64,000 nucleotides of DNA from Drosophila pseudoobscura (taxonomy: Eukaryota; Arthropoda; Insecta; Diptera; Drosophilidae), in the NCBI RefSeq assembly GCF_009870125.1, contig NC_046679.1:20584001-20648000 (forward strand), in the 5' to 3' direction. Each line of letters starts with the position of its first letter. Position 1 is the stretch's first letter. Shown in pieces: positions 12,101 through 25,648 of the stretch. The translations under genes were made by a program, and so were the position numbers. The notes beneath the pieces were generated by a model, which was not told the origin of the DNA, searched no databases, and was given only the letters and a program-made list of their open reading frames with translations.

Positions 12101-15100
12101 AATTGACTCTGACTCTAAGCATCAGAAAAATCAAAAATCAAAGTAGTCCATCAGACAGACGGACGGACGGACGGACGGACAGACGAACGCACAAACGATC
12201 GCTCAGGGGCATGTTTGACACAGTCGCAAGGTACGTACCGTACCCGACTCCATCTCCATCTCCGACTTCGACTTTGGCTCCGACTGAGTGACGGATGGTC
12301 CGTGTCATTTGATGTTAATGTTGTGACATTTATCATGAGCGCACGACTACGAGAACAAGACGAAACTTGATTATCGCCAGTGCATCATCTCTCTCTCTCG
12401 GAGTATCGTCTCGGAGTCTCTCGTCTCGTTATGTGCCCCAAAACCTGTGTCCCCCCCCGTACCCCAGCGGTGTCATGTTGTTCCCTTTACAAATGACTTA
12501 CACTCGCTTAACACTTGCCTCTGCCGACTAGAGGCCCAACAAAAAAAAAACTATGCGATGTGGCGTGTGGTCTTTTGCTCAATTTATTATTATAGTTTTT
12601 CTTTCTTTTTGTTTTTTTGCCCTACGGCCCACCAAAACACAAAACTTGTTCAAAGTTTTGTTTGAAAGAGATGTGTGAAATGGTATTTAGAGAGCAATTT
12701 TGTTGATTATTTAATAGATTCAACAAAAGTGTTGAAAAGGTATCAAAAACTGTTGAGTGTTGGTAAGGGGACAGTGGGATTTGATTGTGGAAATTAGGTT
12801 GATTTAGTAGAATGAAAGGTTCTTAAATGAAAGTTTGGGATGGCAGTGGAACTGGTAAAAGTCATAAAGAGTCCTAATAGAGTGTGATTCCTTTATAATA
12901 ATTGCTTTAAAACTTGCAAAATAGTGTTGGAAATGACATTTTGATATGGGAAAAGTTGATTTGGGAGTAGTAAAAACTTCGATCTTATGAAAATATGCTA
13001 TCATTTAATTTCTAAAAGTATTGGTGACTGAAAATAGCTTGGATGCACCATGAAAAGTTTTAAAAGGTAAGAAAAACGGTGTTGAAAAGGGATATAAGCT
13101 TCATATTTGGGCTGAAAAGGAGAAAACTTGTATTAAGTACACCTAGAAATGTCTCAAGTGGCCAAAAAGGGTTCAGAAAATGATTTAATAGATGAAGATT
13201 TCTTATAAGTATGGTTATACTGTGAGTAGGAACTGCTTTGATCTATATCAAAATTCGTTGGAAAATGGAGCTATCTTCCATCTAAAGTCCCAAACTTGTT
13301 GTTTAGAGTAAACACAGCTTTAACATACAACGAAATTCCCATATATCAAACCATTCTCAACCGAAGGTATCACATGCTAATGTGTTAGAGGGAAACCTCT
13401 CATAATCTTGGGTGAAAAATATTGATTTCATGCACGACAGAGAGGCCCAAGAGATGAGGTGGCTAAAACTTGTACAAGTTTCATGTTTTATACGATATAC
13501 AATACACACAAAAAGAGAGATACTCTGCTGCTGCTGCTGCTGCTGTGGCGGCTATGGGGCATTCAATAAACAGTGAAACGTGAACAGCCTTGTAACTGAA
13601 TTTCAATGGCAAGTCCACGATTAAGTTTCCACACCACGAGAGGGGCAGGAGGAGGAGACCTGAGACAGAGACTGAGGCTGAGAGTCACAGTTACCCGATG
13701 ACTTGCGGAAAAGCCGCCTCAACGGCAAAAAAAAAGTGCAAGCTAAAGATACAGATACATGAAGGCACACAGCACACACAGATGCTGTAAAAACTCGACT
13801 GGAATATTGCGCCTTTTGCAAAATGTTTACCGGCGGCGGCCCAGGCTCAGGCCCAGGCCCAGGGCATGACAATGATGAAAATGACGCAGTAAAAATTAAG
13901 AAGTTCGCCTTTTATGACAGATGAGGCACGAACAGCTGAGGCACAGACACAGATACTGGGGACTCAGACACAAATACTGGACCCAGACATCGAATCAGAC
14001 CCAGAGACTGGCCTCAGAGACCGAATCTCCGCTGAGTTCTTCGCACAAAGCATAATTAGCGAGATCCCCCTCTAGCAAGTGAATGGAGCTTCTCTCTCTT
14101 TCTTTTAACATATACCCGTCCCTATCTTGATTTGGCAATTTACGCCAATAAAAGTTCTCTCCTCTGAAGCTCCCAACTGTTTGCAAATTATTGAAATTGG
14201 CATTAATTAGCGTACATTTATTGCTCTCTGCCTTCGACCATTGTACTTCTACTTCCATACTTCTATATCTTTCGCACAGACTAGAGACAATTTTTGGAGA
14301 GGTTTCTGCGTGTCTTTGTGTTCTTTTGTTGAAAGCAAACGAATCTTCAAGGTCGCTCCATTGTTTGTCCGGAGACTTAAAAGTCGTGAGCTTCTTACTG
14401 TCTTTCTTCTGGTATTTTGCGGCTCCATTCCATTCTATTTTCCACAAACAAAACGATTGCGAGTCTTGGAACAAGTGCCTAAGATGTTTGGCTTTTAGTT
14501 GAATAACATTTTCGATGGTCATTTGTTGTTGTGCGTTCTCTTGGGCTATGCCATGAGAAGGGGAAAGTGAAATAAACACTATTTTTGGGGAAGGGAAACA
14601 TGATTTTAGTGGGGCTCATTTGTGGGAATTTTTGAAGGTATGCAATGGAAGGGAATTTAAATACAAGGAAATTCTCTAAAATTCTTTAAAAATGTTTCTT
14701 GGGCAACTTTTTATTTCCATTCTGTATATCTTTAACCCATTTTTCATACAAATACGTTTCAAACCATTTATATTTTTTTACGCGAAAAATACTTGAATAT
14801 TACTTTTTTTATAGTTTATTTTTCAGATTGTTTTAGCCCAAATTAGTACCCCATTGACTCATAAATCTCTGCCAACTCCTTGAAACCGCATAAATTAACA
14901 TATTTTATAATTTAAATGCTCACTAAGCTCTTAGCCATTTTGGTAAAATCTGAGCCCCAAAAGTATTTTTTGCGTTTAAATGAACAAAAATTCATGGCGT
15001 AGAACAATTCTCCCACAGCGTGGCGGCGGCAACCAGTTCAAGTGCTGCTGCGGGTACTTTACGGTGGAGCCACAAAAATACATATATATACGATATATAT

Positions 15101-18100
15101 GATGTATGGGTCCATGGGGGCTTGGGGGTGTGCTCTGGGGAGGGGGCACATACATGTGTAAGTAGCATGAGCTCATGTTTATTTTTATTATTTCGCCTGG
15201 CTGTGCCACACAAATTGCAAGTCACTTGACAAGCTGCTGATGCAGCTCCCGCTGTTGTTGAAATGTTGACTTGCCTTTTTCTACTCTTTTTTTGTTGCCT
15301 TGCCATGAGCTCACACACAGATACTTTAAGGGGTAAGAAACATCCAAAGTTTAAACTTGGAATGGAACCCCAGCTGGAATGGATAGCACGGCGTATGCGC
15401 AATGCGGCATTCATTAGTGCAGATCTCAAAAATTATAAATTTCTAGCAATTTGTTTAAAACTGCAACGTGAAGCGATTTCCTAGGGGGAACAGGTTTTTT
15501 CTATAAATGATTTCTGATGAATGTTCATCTAAATGAATTATGACAGATGTTAAATATTTTTGTTGCTTGATTTCTTTCCATCTTTAATTTTGTTTGTCGC
15601 TGGCACGAGTCAAATTTCTTTTTTAAACCACAAAAATATTTACACACTCTTTGGCTTAAAGCTTATCTGAATAATTAATCACTCAAACGAATGCAAAATG
15701 AATGAAGTGCTGGGGAGAATCGAATCGAATCGAAAGGAGAAGCCCGGAAGTTGTCTGGTGGCACCACCGCACCTCAAAATTGGGATTGGGCTTTGGGATT
15801 TGGGGGATTAGGGCCCACCAAATGAGGCCGCCAGACAAAAGAGATTATGAAATAATGTCTGACATAGTTTTTGGGTATGTGGGGGAACCCGCTCTCTTCT
15901 CTCTCCCAGCCCGGCTTTTCCCTCTCTTTCTGTGAATGAATTTGTAGAGTCACAAATGCATGATAAATCATATGAAATTTTTTAGGATGGGACAAACATG
16001 CCGACAGCCAACAACTGTTTTCAGAATGAGTCAGGGGCTTCGAATTTGGAATATATTGTAGGAATACTCAGGAGGGTTCAATGCGAAGAGGTATCGGAAA
16101 GGGGGCACACACAAAGTCCCACTGAAATCCCTAGAGAGCGCCAATATCATAGATATTGCAGCTCCCCCTCTCTTTCCGATTTGGCAGCTCTTTAGCGCTG
16201 CCTTCTCGCTCTCTTGCCACATGCAACACAACCGCTGGTGGGGGGACTTGTGCAATCTTGATTTCCTTGGCCTTGTATGATTTGGCATTTTCATAAATTG
16301 GCTGCCATTCTTATGGCAGTTTTAAATGCAATTGGCACTCTTTTTCGGTTCCTCTTCTGGGCCACGACCATGACGTTGCTGTTTACTCTTTCCCCTCCGC
16401 CTTCGTTGAGTTCTTCCTCTCTTTTCTTGGTCTGCCCTGGCAGTTTCGTTGAAATGTTGAAATGAAATGATACGCACTTATTAAAAACGAATTAACGCAG
16501 CATGCCGCCGCCGCCAACGCCAACGCCACAGACAGCGTCATAGGCCCCTGACGCAGCAGCAGCTGACATTGGGTTTTGTCGCGCCCTCTCTTTCTGTCCT
16601 ACATGTCTGCACCTCTCCCTCTCTAAAGGTGTTTTTCTTTCCCTGTCCTTTCTCTCCCTCTCTCTCTCTTTGAAGGTGTTCCCCTTTGTAATTGATATTG
16701 CTGTTGTTTTTGCCCTTCGATTTGGTTTAGTTTTTCTTCCTTTTTCTTCGTTTCCTACTGGTTTCTCGGTTTCATTTTCTTCATTTCATGCCGCGAAAAT
16801 TTGTTAAGTTGTGTTTTTTCGGTTTCATGATATCTGTAATTTCAAGAATTTTGGTATTACATGCAATTACGAAAAGGAAATTGGTAAGGCAAAGGAAGTT
16901 TTTTCGATTTTCTATAATTTTTACTTTATTTGGGGAGGATTTAAAAGATTCTGGGGATTTCCGAAGATTCTACGTACCTTATATCCTGCTCAAGCAAGAC
17001 TACTATTAGGATTTCTATAAAAAAATTCCTTATAAAGGAGTTTATTTGATAAGGAAATTGCATACCAAACTATCACTTCTTTAATGGAAGTACTCTATGA
17101 TTGTTCTGGTATATAAACCTTTTCAAGATAAACTTTTGAGCATAAATTGGTGAACATATGACTCCCTGAACCCTTTTGTCCCAAGGGAAAATACCTCTAT
17201 CTATGGAAAGATAGAGAAATTCTCCCTTGAACAGACCCCTCCTGAACAAAAACTCTCCTAAATCGACCCCAAGAAAGAACCACTCCTCCCCACTGACAGA
17301 TGACCATCTAAGAGTGCTGGCTGTCCACCCTTGAAGTTTACAATATAATCTTCATTTTCTCAATCCAATCCTCGACAACTTTGAAACCCACAAGCGAATA
17401 AAAAAAAACTTGTCAGCAGATCTTAGGCGCATCTGTTGTGCTTTTCTTTTTCCAATCGAGTGACCCATGTTCAAGCATTCTCTTCATTGGACCACCCACA
17501 AAGCCCAACCCAACCCACAGCCCCACCTCCCACCCTGTGGGGCTGTCAACGGCCGGCTGGCTGGACACCGAAGAGCGCTGGACACACACTGACAGAATAT
17601 ATCATTAATCTAAGTTTTGGGCCTCGCCTGGGATTGAAATATTTCTATCAAATCGAAAGCTGTCTGTCACAGACGCAATGAAATTTTTATAAATGTACAA
17701 AAACCCGAATGGAGCAGCGGATGTGAAACAGTTGCAACGAAGAGAAAACTCTGATGGAAACATCAACATAATCGGAGATGTGGCAGCAAATTGAAATTGA
17801 TGGAGCGTGCAACAATTCTGATCCAATGGACACCAAATGTCTGTCTGGGCATCTTTTGGGTCTTTCGGTGGCAGGTGCGAGGCATTTATTTGGCGGCGAT
17901 AAAAATTAAAAAATAATAAGACAACGGAAAAGAGGAAAAGCGGAAAAGAGGAAAAGCGGAAGGGCTAAGGCTGCGACCCTGGACAGGGAGGGAAAAACTA
18001 AATTGTGGCCGCGAAATGCGGCAACCTTCGATGGACAGACAAGGACAAGCGCAGCCCAGGCGCGCTGTTTGATTTTGATTAATTATCCTGCCACAAGGAG

Positions 18101-19408
18101 GTCTTTCATGTCCCCGCTGGCACACAGTCACCCCCCACCCCCCACCTCTACTCCCAACTAAAACCCCGTCCCAAACGTCACATCCTCCAAAAAGGAGTTC
18201 CAGTGCTCGCGCTTCCAAGGTGAAAGGAAAACTTTTGGCTTTGGCGGAGGCTTTTTTAAGGGTTGTCAAGTTATCTAAGAGATTTATTGAGAAACGCAAT
18301 TTGAAGTGTATTAATTGTGGATGCCACTCCCCTTTCCATATAATGTTCCTCCTTTCAAAGCCATTAATTATGGAAAATATTCTTCGTTTTTAGCGAATGG
18401 CTCGTATCAACCGGGAATGGAACCGAAACGCCAACGCACCGCCTACACACGACACCAGATCCTGGAACTGGAGAAGGAGTTCCACTACAATCGCTACCTG
18501 ACGCGACGGCGACGCATCGAGATCGCCCATACGCTGGTGCTGTCGGAGCGTCAGATCAAGATCTGGTTCCAGAATCGTCGCATGAAGTGGAAGAAGGACA
18601 ACAAGCTGCCGAACACCAAGAATGTGCGCAAGAAGACGGTCGACGCCAATGGCAATCCAACACCGGTAGCCAAAAAGACCTCCAAGAGGACCAGTGCCAA
18701 GAAGCAGGCGCAACAGCAACAGCAGCAGCAGACACAGTCACAGTCACAGTCCCAGAACTTGCCACAGTCTCAGCAGAACCCACAGCAGCAGACTCCAGTG
18801 ATGAATGAGGTGAGTGTATCGTGTTGAAAGTCAACAGAAAAGGCACTTTAAGTGCGGGTCCTCAGACTCCTTCGGGGTTTATGCGTGGCCTGAATCAGAA
18901 TATCATTAATTGATGGGAGGATCCTGATGCAAGATCAGCGTCTGCTTCAAAAACCAAGATAAAGATATGGAACCAAAGCTAGGAATATTCTGCATATCTT
19001 TCATAGATATTATAGCCCAAAACTTCTAAGATTTATCCACCAAAAAGTATCTAAAACCATACTTATACAATATCTTTCTCTCTATTCCAGTGCATTCGTT
19101 CCGATAGTTTGGAGAGCATTGGCGATGTGAGCTCTTCTCTGGGGAATCCTCCCTACATACCAGCGGCCTCTGAACCGGGCAATGCCTATGTCGGATCTCA
19201 GCAGCATCACAGCAATAATAATAATACCAACAGCAATAATAATAATAACAATAACAACCTCAATAATAATAATACGAACAACAATCAAATGGTGGGACAT
19301 ACGAGTCTCCATGGGAACCATCATCAACAGCAGCAGCAGCAACAATCCGATCTCATGACCAATCTGCAGCTACACATCAAACAGGACTACGATCTTACAG
19401 CACTGTAG
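9106..19408 (+). CDS. Dfd: Deformed, Hox-4 homeodomain transcription factor
   Basis: Dfd is the homeotic selector for mandibular and maxillary segments and acts as a nuclear DNA-binding factor. Coding exons are 9106-9910, 10316-10416, 10482-10659, 18394-18809 and 19091-19408, with phases that join to 605 aa (about 590 in D. melanogaster). The protein starts [10 protein letters not shown], the conserved Hox N-terminus. It has a His-rich stretch, glycine-rich segments and an acidic region at about 303-342. The Exd-binding YPWM motif is at about 350-353. The homeodomain is at about 372-431, with [12 protein letters not shown] at its start and IWFQNRRM in helix 3 (Gln50). A Lys-rich tail, opa repeats, a poly-Asn tract and the terminal KQDYDLTAL follow. 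Intron 3 (7.7 kb) separates YPWM from the homeodomain and probably holds enhancers. Exon joins are by frame and GT/AG consensus. The gene is transcribed divergently from Ama. Confidence 0.97.
12157..12186. repeat. (GGAC)n microsatellite
   Basis: A tetranucleotide GGAC repeat with AGAC edges lies within Dfd intron 3. Confidence 0.8.
13525..13545. repeat. (CTG)n microsatellite
   Basis: About seven CTG triplets occur in Dfd intron 3, outside any coding exon. Confidence 0.8.
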
Positions 19409-19440
19409 GCAACAGGACTACGATCTGACGGCCCTGTAGG
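19380..19440 (+). repeat. Tandem duplication of the last Dfd codons
   Basis: Two 30-base copies, at 19380-19409 and 19411-19440, each encode QDYDLTAL followed by TAG. They are offset by 31 bases. They differ at three bases only, all synonymous third positions (CTT/CTG, ACA/ACG, GCA/GCC). The first copy is the one in frame with Dfd. The second lies in the 3' UTR in another frame. Confidence 0.9.
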
Positions 19441-19985
19441 AAGCTGTCAAGCTAGAAAATGTAGAAACAAACCTTAAGCACATGTAAATTTCCCAACCCA
19501 AACCACAGCCCCACTTCCTTTGTAGATCTTTGTGTTTGTTTTCTTTTCTAAAAACGAAAACCTTGCGACTCTGTGGACAAGGCCAAGGACAAATCGGAAT
19601 ATACAGTGAACAAAAATAGTTAGTTAGACTAAAGTTAAGCATCGACCATTAGGTAATCGAACCCTCACTTAACCCAAAATCCTTTCAAACCCCAAACAAA
19701 ATGTTGTATATGAGATATATGTGTACTTAAGCATCCCCCCTAAGAATCAGGTATAAGAGAGTTTTTGTATAAAGCCTAGAAAGATTTGTCATAGTCATTA
19801 AGTGGTACAACATAATAGAGATCTATATATAGTACTTAGTATATAGGATTGCATATATGTATAATTATGATTATTATTATTATTATTAAATGTAGTGTGG
19901 CATTTGTTGTGCGTCGTCTAGATGTATGTAAGTTCGTACGTATATTTTATGGATACAAATAAATGATATAAAATGAAAGATAATT
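19409..19985 (+). other. Dfd 3' UTR
   Basis: Non-coding sequence follows the stop and contains an ATT repeat near 19868-19890. AATAAA at 19958-19963 is the likely polyadenylation signal. This gives a 3' UTR of roughly 0.55-0.6 kb. Confidence 0.55.
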
Positions 19986-19989
19986 AGTG

Positions 19990-22900
19990 AAAACTTTAGA
20001 GAAATTTATTGTGAAGGAAAAAGTTAAGGAAAAATACTGAATTTTGGGTTAGAAATCAATGAATCACTTTATGATTTGAAGGAGAAATATATATATTTGG
20101 TACCCTACGAAAAAGATAAACTTTTAGAAGATTTTTGCGAATACTGGTATACGAAAAGTTAGATGATTTGATGGATTTTATGGGAAAATATATAATATAT
20201 TTTTGGATAATATATTCTGTGAATATTCAGCTTCGGCGGACATGATCTTTGGTCGAGCCATGTTTGTCCATCCACAGGAGAATTCTGTATATAACAACCC
20301 ATAGAGACCATAATTTTCAGCAGGAACGCGTAATGCGGCAGCGCCCATCTGTCGGTATGCGTTTCATCTCAGAATCCGCTTGGCCTGGTGTTGCTTTGCA
20401 ACTGAATGCTGCACTCGTTCCATAGATCTGTAAATCAAAAAAGATTTAAAGCTAATTCCCCTTTCAGAACTCCTTCAAAAGTAACCAACAAAAATTTCAA
20501 ACCAAACTTTATTCCTGAATGACTGAAGCACACACTCCTTTTGATGGATAACATCCCCTCAAAAAGACAAGTTTCTTAACCCGCCTACACACACATAACC
20601 CAAGTAGGGGACTTATCCACGATGATAATCCGCTGATTCATCCATCGCTCATTGTCAACTAATTAGGACAAATTTAAACATCATGACCCAAACGCTGCTG
20701 GGATCCAAACTCCTTTTGTGTGTTTCGTGTTTCGGAGGGGGATTTCGCGCTAAAGAATTCAACAGGCCTTTGTTGCCAATCAACATTTTGGGGGCTCTGT
20801 GTGGCAAGGAGGCACGGGGCAGGCAGGCAGGCGGGGTCACCAAATGCTAACAAGAGTTCTTAATTAAAAATCGATTCGTCCAATGATTGATCACAGCCCA
20901 TTGGCACCTGTTGGCTTCTGGAAATATGTTCAACAAGAAATCATCTCTCCCAAGAAATTGCATAGCGAATGGGGATCCTGAAGGGGGGATAAACTGGTCT
21001 TTGCACACACATTTCACTCGAATATCGAAGTCCTATTGCGAATTGTTAGTGGTTATTCAGGCGTGCACTCCTCCTCGTTGACAATGACCGGAGAGACGAC
21101 TCCTCCAGGGGATCGGGAGTAGCAGTGCCCTCTCGGTTGGGACACAATCAATCTACCCCTGACTTGGACAGTGGATTGTCGTGCCCGGGTACATGGAAAC
21201 ACTCTTAGCGCTTAATTTATCATTGCGAAATGATCAGCACTGTCTCCTGCTCCTTCGGAGTCCAGTCCGAGCTGGAACTGGAAATTGCGCGCCGCACACT
21301 CGCCTCAAGCCTCAAGCGATAAAAGGATTAAGACCTACTTATAGACCGGAACGAAACAAGAGCCTGAAGACGAGGAGAGGAGACCTGAAACCCAGACGGA
21401 GGACGATACAAGGAGGACGCGGATGAGTACCAGCAAAAAGTTGACATTGCGTTCTCCCCTGTTGAAATTAGCAGCTCAAAGTGATTACGAGAGCATGAGC
21501 ACGTGTTATGGAAATAATTTAACACTTTGACAGGGATAGCAGTACAGAAGAGTGAGGGGATTGGAGTGGAGCATGGGGTACGTTATGGAATATCACTCGT
21601 AATTATGACCAACGGTAGCTTCAGTTGTCACTTGCCCTCGGAAGAGGACCCACCGCAGACACGGTTCCAGTTAAAGAGGATTTTGTGACAAGTTTTTTGG
21701 TTAAAGAATATAGATACAGAAAATATCATAAAGAGGTGTTAAAACCAATTAATTTACTAAAGAAAAATATAAACATAATTCCGAAAGAATTCTAGGCCAT
21801 CAAATTTCCAAAAACTTAAATATCTGTAGCCATAAATTAACGAAAACTCCACCAAAATCACACCAAATCCGTCAGAAATCAATAGAATTCGATCGGATCT
21901 ACAATTTTAAAGCCAGAACCCTTCCTAGAACCCTTTCCCATCAATCCATTAAACCCTCGAAAACGACTCTCACACCTTTCAAGAGGCCACAAAATCTGTA
22001 GGGTATTTGTTCTAAATGATTTTTAATAGACAAAACTCAGCGCAGCCATTCCTCTGACCATTTATATTCCGTACTCCAACCGACCGACCATCCATCCATC
22101 CATCGTATGGGGTAAAAGGAGGCCAGGCCAGGCCGGGACCAGGCTGAAGGCAGGAGGCACTCGCATGGTCAAACATAATACATGGGTTAATGGTTACAAA
22201 TTAGGCCTGGATCGGTTGCACGCACAGGGAGGCAGGCAGTAGATGGAGAATGGAGTATGGAGGATGGAGGACGGAGGAGTACGACCAACCGCAGGCTCCC
22301 TGCCACAAGATGTGGCAAATGGAAGGAGAGACTAAGCTGCCAATTTAATAAATGGCCAGGCATTAATTAAATCGAAAGAAGAGCGAGCGGCAGGGGCCGG
22401 GCAGGGGCAGGGGCATATACACAATGGAAGGGGACGAACGACTTGAGTGATGAGACTTGATTGATTCCTGCCAAGGGCCACACTTGAGGTGCATTGTTGC
22501 ACATAATTGTGACTCTGGCCTTGGGCTGCACTACTACATTGATTTATGCCCGGGATCTCTTTTGTGTGCTCCTGCCACAGGGAAAATTTGTTTCCAATTC
22601 AACAACAAACTTGATGAGAATTGATGCCACTTGAAAACGGCTTGACTCTGATTTCAGTGTTTATTTTGACAGCGCCATTAAATGGCCAACTAATTGGCAA
22701 GGTGAAAAACAATTAGATGGCAGTTTTCAGTGGAATTCTAGAGGGCACAGAATCACAAAACGGTAGCCCTCTGGCCAGAACCTTGGCAAAACCCACTTCG
22801 GCATTCATCAAATGGCGTATTAGAAGAAGTCAAACCTCGCAGCAGGAGAACCTTTGCCTCCTAGAGAATCCTTTTTCGACCCCTTATAATCCGCTTTCCT

Positions 22901-25640
22901 TCACTTGTGCCGCCGCCAGACATTGCGCGTGGGCGTTTTTGGTGGGCGTTTCGCTATTCCGATATGCAAAAAAATGTATGTGCCGATCCGAGCCAATGAA
23001 ATTAGCAACAGTAGACGCAGCTAATGGTTTTGTTTTGTCTCGTCCTTTCCAGGAGCGGCAGCGGCACAAAGGACGAGCTGGCACAGCCAGAAAGGGTTGA
23101 GCCGTGTCCCTTGACTTCTGTTGGGATAATCCGGGATGAAAGAGGATGAGACTGGATTACAGAACTACCGCTGCGAAGAGTCAAAGAGTTAGAGGAAATG
23201 AGATGCTTAAAAACTACCTTTGAACTAGACGAAAAATTCTCAAAGATTAGGCACTGAAATATGAGCAAAATTTAGAAGTTTTTAATAAGGAAATTTAAGA
23301 ACTCTTTTCTGTGATATTAAACCAAAATATTTGCCTTTATATAAAAGCATCTGGGCACAGAATAATTCAACTAAAAACAGACCCTCAAAAAGGGGAATGG
23401 GATCTTCTCTTGGTATTTCTGTACCTCTATATAGAATGTGTCCTAATATTCCCTCTACCATTTGGCTCTTTGGTCGAGCTCTTTGCAACGCCGTGGCAGG
23501 GGCAGCAGCAGCAGCAAAACTACGAGTGCGAGTACGAAGTATCTGCGGTAATTGACATTCGATCATTAATCACAAGGCTGCACATTGCAGACATTTCCTT
23601 TCGTTCGTTTCATTTCGTTGGGTTTTTCGCTACGAAATTTTATTCGATTTCGAGAAAGAGAGAGAGAGAGAGACAGTTTCTTTTTTTTTACAATTTCAAG
23701 CAAGTGGAACGGCCTTCAACACCTTCTCTTCTTTTTTTGTTGGGGTCCTCTTTTGGGGGAAGGCAGTCTCCTTTTTGGGACAAGGAGTCCAAGAGTCCCG
23801 TCCCCCATCTTTGCATCAGCATCATGGCCGCCCTGGCCCTAGTGGCGCTACTGAGTGCTTTGTTCTTCCGACTGACAGCTCCTTGATGTGGCAGCAACAG
23901 CAGGCAGGCAGGCAGACAGGCCTTGCCTGAAGGGTCCGTAAGTCCCCCATATATGATGTGATGTGTGAGAGTGTGTGCTCTCACCCTCATCCCTCTATGC
24001 ACACACACTCTCTCCAGCCCTCCAACCCTCGACGCCGTCACCACCCTCGAGTGCCAGTGAAAGTTCTCTCCCCAAAAACAGAGCCCCGAACAGATGAAAG
24101 TAGCCAGCAATTTCCAACCATTTGCAATTCTCTGACAGTAGTAGCATTTCTGATGAAATTTTATTCCGTTCACATAGCCGTCCATGTCATTTCTGCCGCT
24201 CGCTTGGACCCCACGATTTTTTATGTCCTTTTGTTGATTATTTCGTTGACATGCCGCCTGTCTCTTCCCTGTCTCTTCTCTGTCTTATTCGCAGTTGAAG
24301 TAGCATTAGAAATAAAGGAAGAAGATGCCTCCGCTTCCCCCGCCCCCCACACACTTTTTGGTGACATTTTTTTGACAAATGTTACGCTTTTGGCGTTGGT
24401 TCTTTTTTGGGGGAGTGGCTCTTGTTCTGGTTCTGGTTCTAAGAAGGCTGTTTCGATTTGTGTGTGTTTTGTGGTTTGTTCCAAGTTTTTAGCCATTTCA
24501 AAAGATATTTTGAAACCTTTTCCTCGGATTTTTGGGAAGATTTCTGCTCGAGAGGGATATACATATGTAACTTCGGTTGTTTTGGATGGGTTGCGTCATA
24601 TGGAGGATTGGGGGTTGATTATACTAACAAAAAATATAACAATACTAGGGTTCAGGCGCTTAGCCCGCAGTCCCCGTCCCAGTTGATGGCTTTTAACATT
24701 TTTAACATCATAAAAACTTTACTTGAATTAAACTAACTTCTTTTCCAGTGGTATTTGAAGATATTTAAAAAAATTAAAGTTAATTAAATTTCCAATCAAC
24801 CATCTAGATGCGATACGATAGATAGATAGTTATTGTAAATTAAAGTTAAGTTTTTAAACACTTAGAGGAAAAACTATTTTATATTTTTGTCTGAGCTCAT
24901 TTTAATGATTAACTCCATATTATTACAGCTTTCATTAAAAATGTTTTACAATATTTAAATTGTCCTATGCTTTGTCTTCAGTAATCTTGTTAGTATGACC
25001 ATTTTTTGATATTAATCTCTTATCAAATCATTAAGTTAATTATAATTAATTAATAATTATTAAGAAATTTTTGCCTTTTGCCGCCATCTGTTGCGGAGTA
25101 GCTGCCACACAAGTTCCACACACACTCCACATATTTCGCGGTTCAAGTACTGGCTAAAAGAAAGAGACGGCCATACTACACATGCTGAATATAAGAAAGG
25201 GGAAACACACTTTCCACTGAATGTCTTAGTCGTGACACGAACCAGGTTTAAGCTGTTATGTAATTGAGATGTAGAGCTTATGTAGAATAACATTTCATGA
25301 TTTTTCTTCTATTGGATGCAATTCAAAAATCTTTTTATTGAAACAAACAAACATATATGTTTTATTCTTTTATTTTTTAAATAATATTAGAAAATTATGA
25401 GTTCTGCTGATCCCCACGTTCCCATGCAAATATATGTCATTTTCGATTTGTTGTTTAAAATAATTAATTTGGAAAAACTCCCATAGAAGGCTTTGATATC
25501 TCACTAATCCCTTTTGTTAGTTGTTTTAGTTTAGTTTTTCAGCTGTTTGTTTTGTTATCTGATTTTTCGCACAATTGGAAAAATCCTAGTATATTCTTTG
25601 GTAAACAAAATTATACTTGTAAGAAACACAATCATTTTTG
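19990..25640. other. Dfd-Ama interval, left part, no gene recognised
   Basis: No conserved coding frame is seen. Several long open frames (for example 23311-23886 and 23958-24686 on +) are low-complexity and show no family resemblance. One exact Hox-type ATCATTAATC lies at 23572-23581. The stretch 24700-25070 is very AT-rich. Confidence 0.5.
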
Positions 25641-25648
25641 ATTTAAAC

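Larger units (their letters stand above)
10660..18393 (+). other. Large third intron of Dfd (7.7 kb)
   Basis: The donor GTAAGT follows the HVAGV codons and the acceptor TTTTAG precedes the ANGSY codons. I see no gene inside. It contains a (TGCGAC)n tract near 10845-10868, a (GGAC)n tract near 12161-12180, a CTG tract near 13525-13545 and one exact ATCATTAATC Hox site at 17601-17610. In D. melanogaster a neural autoregulatory enhancer is reported in the large Dfd intron. Equivalent activity here is inference. Confidence 0.7.

Noticed and set aside
13995-14579. 194-codon minus-strand open frame in Dfd intron 3
   Set aside because: It is the longest frame in the intron with a fairly normal composition, but I see no family motif, promoter or splice pattern. 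A search for conservation would be needed to revive it.
23958-24686. 242-codon plus-strand open frame
   Set aside because: It is a patchwork of hydrophobic and simple-sequence stretches (Gly-Ser repeats, His-Pro) with no recognisable domain; probably chance.
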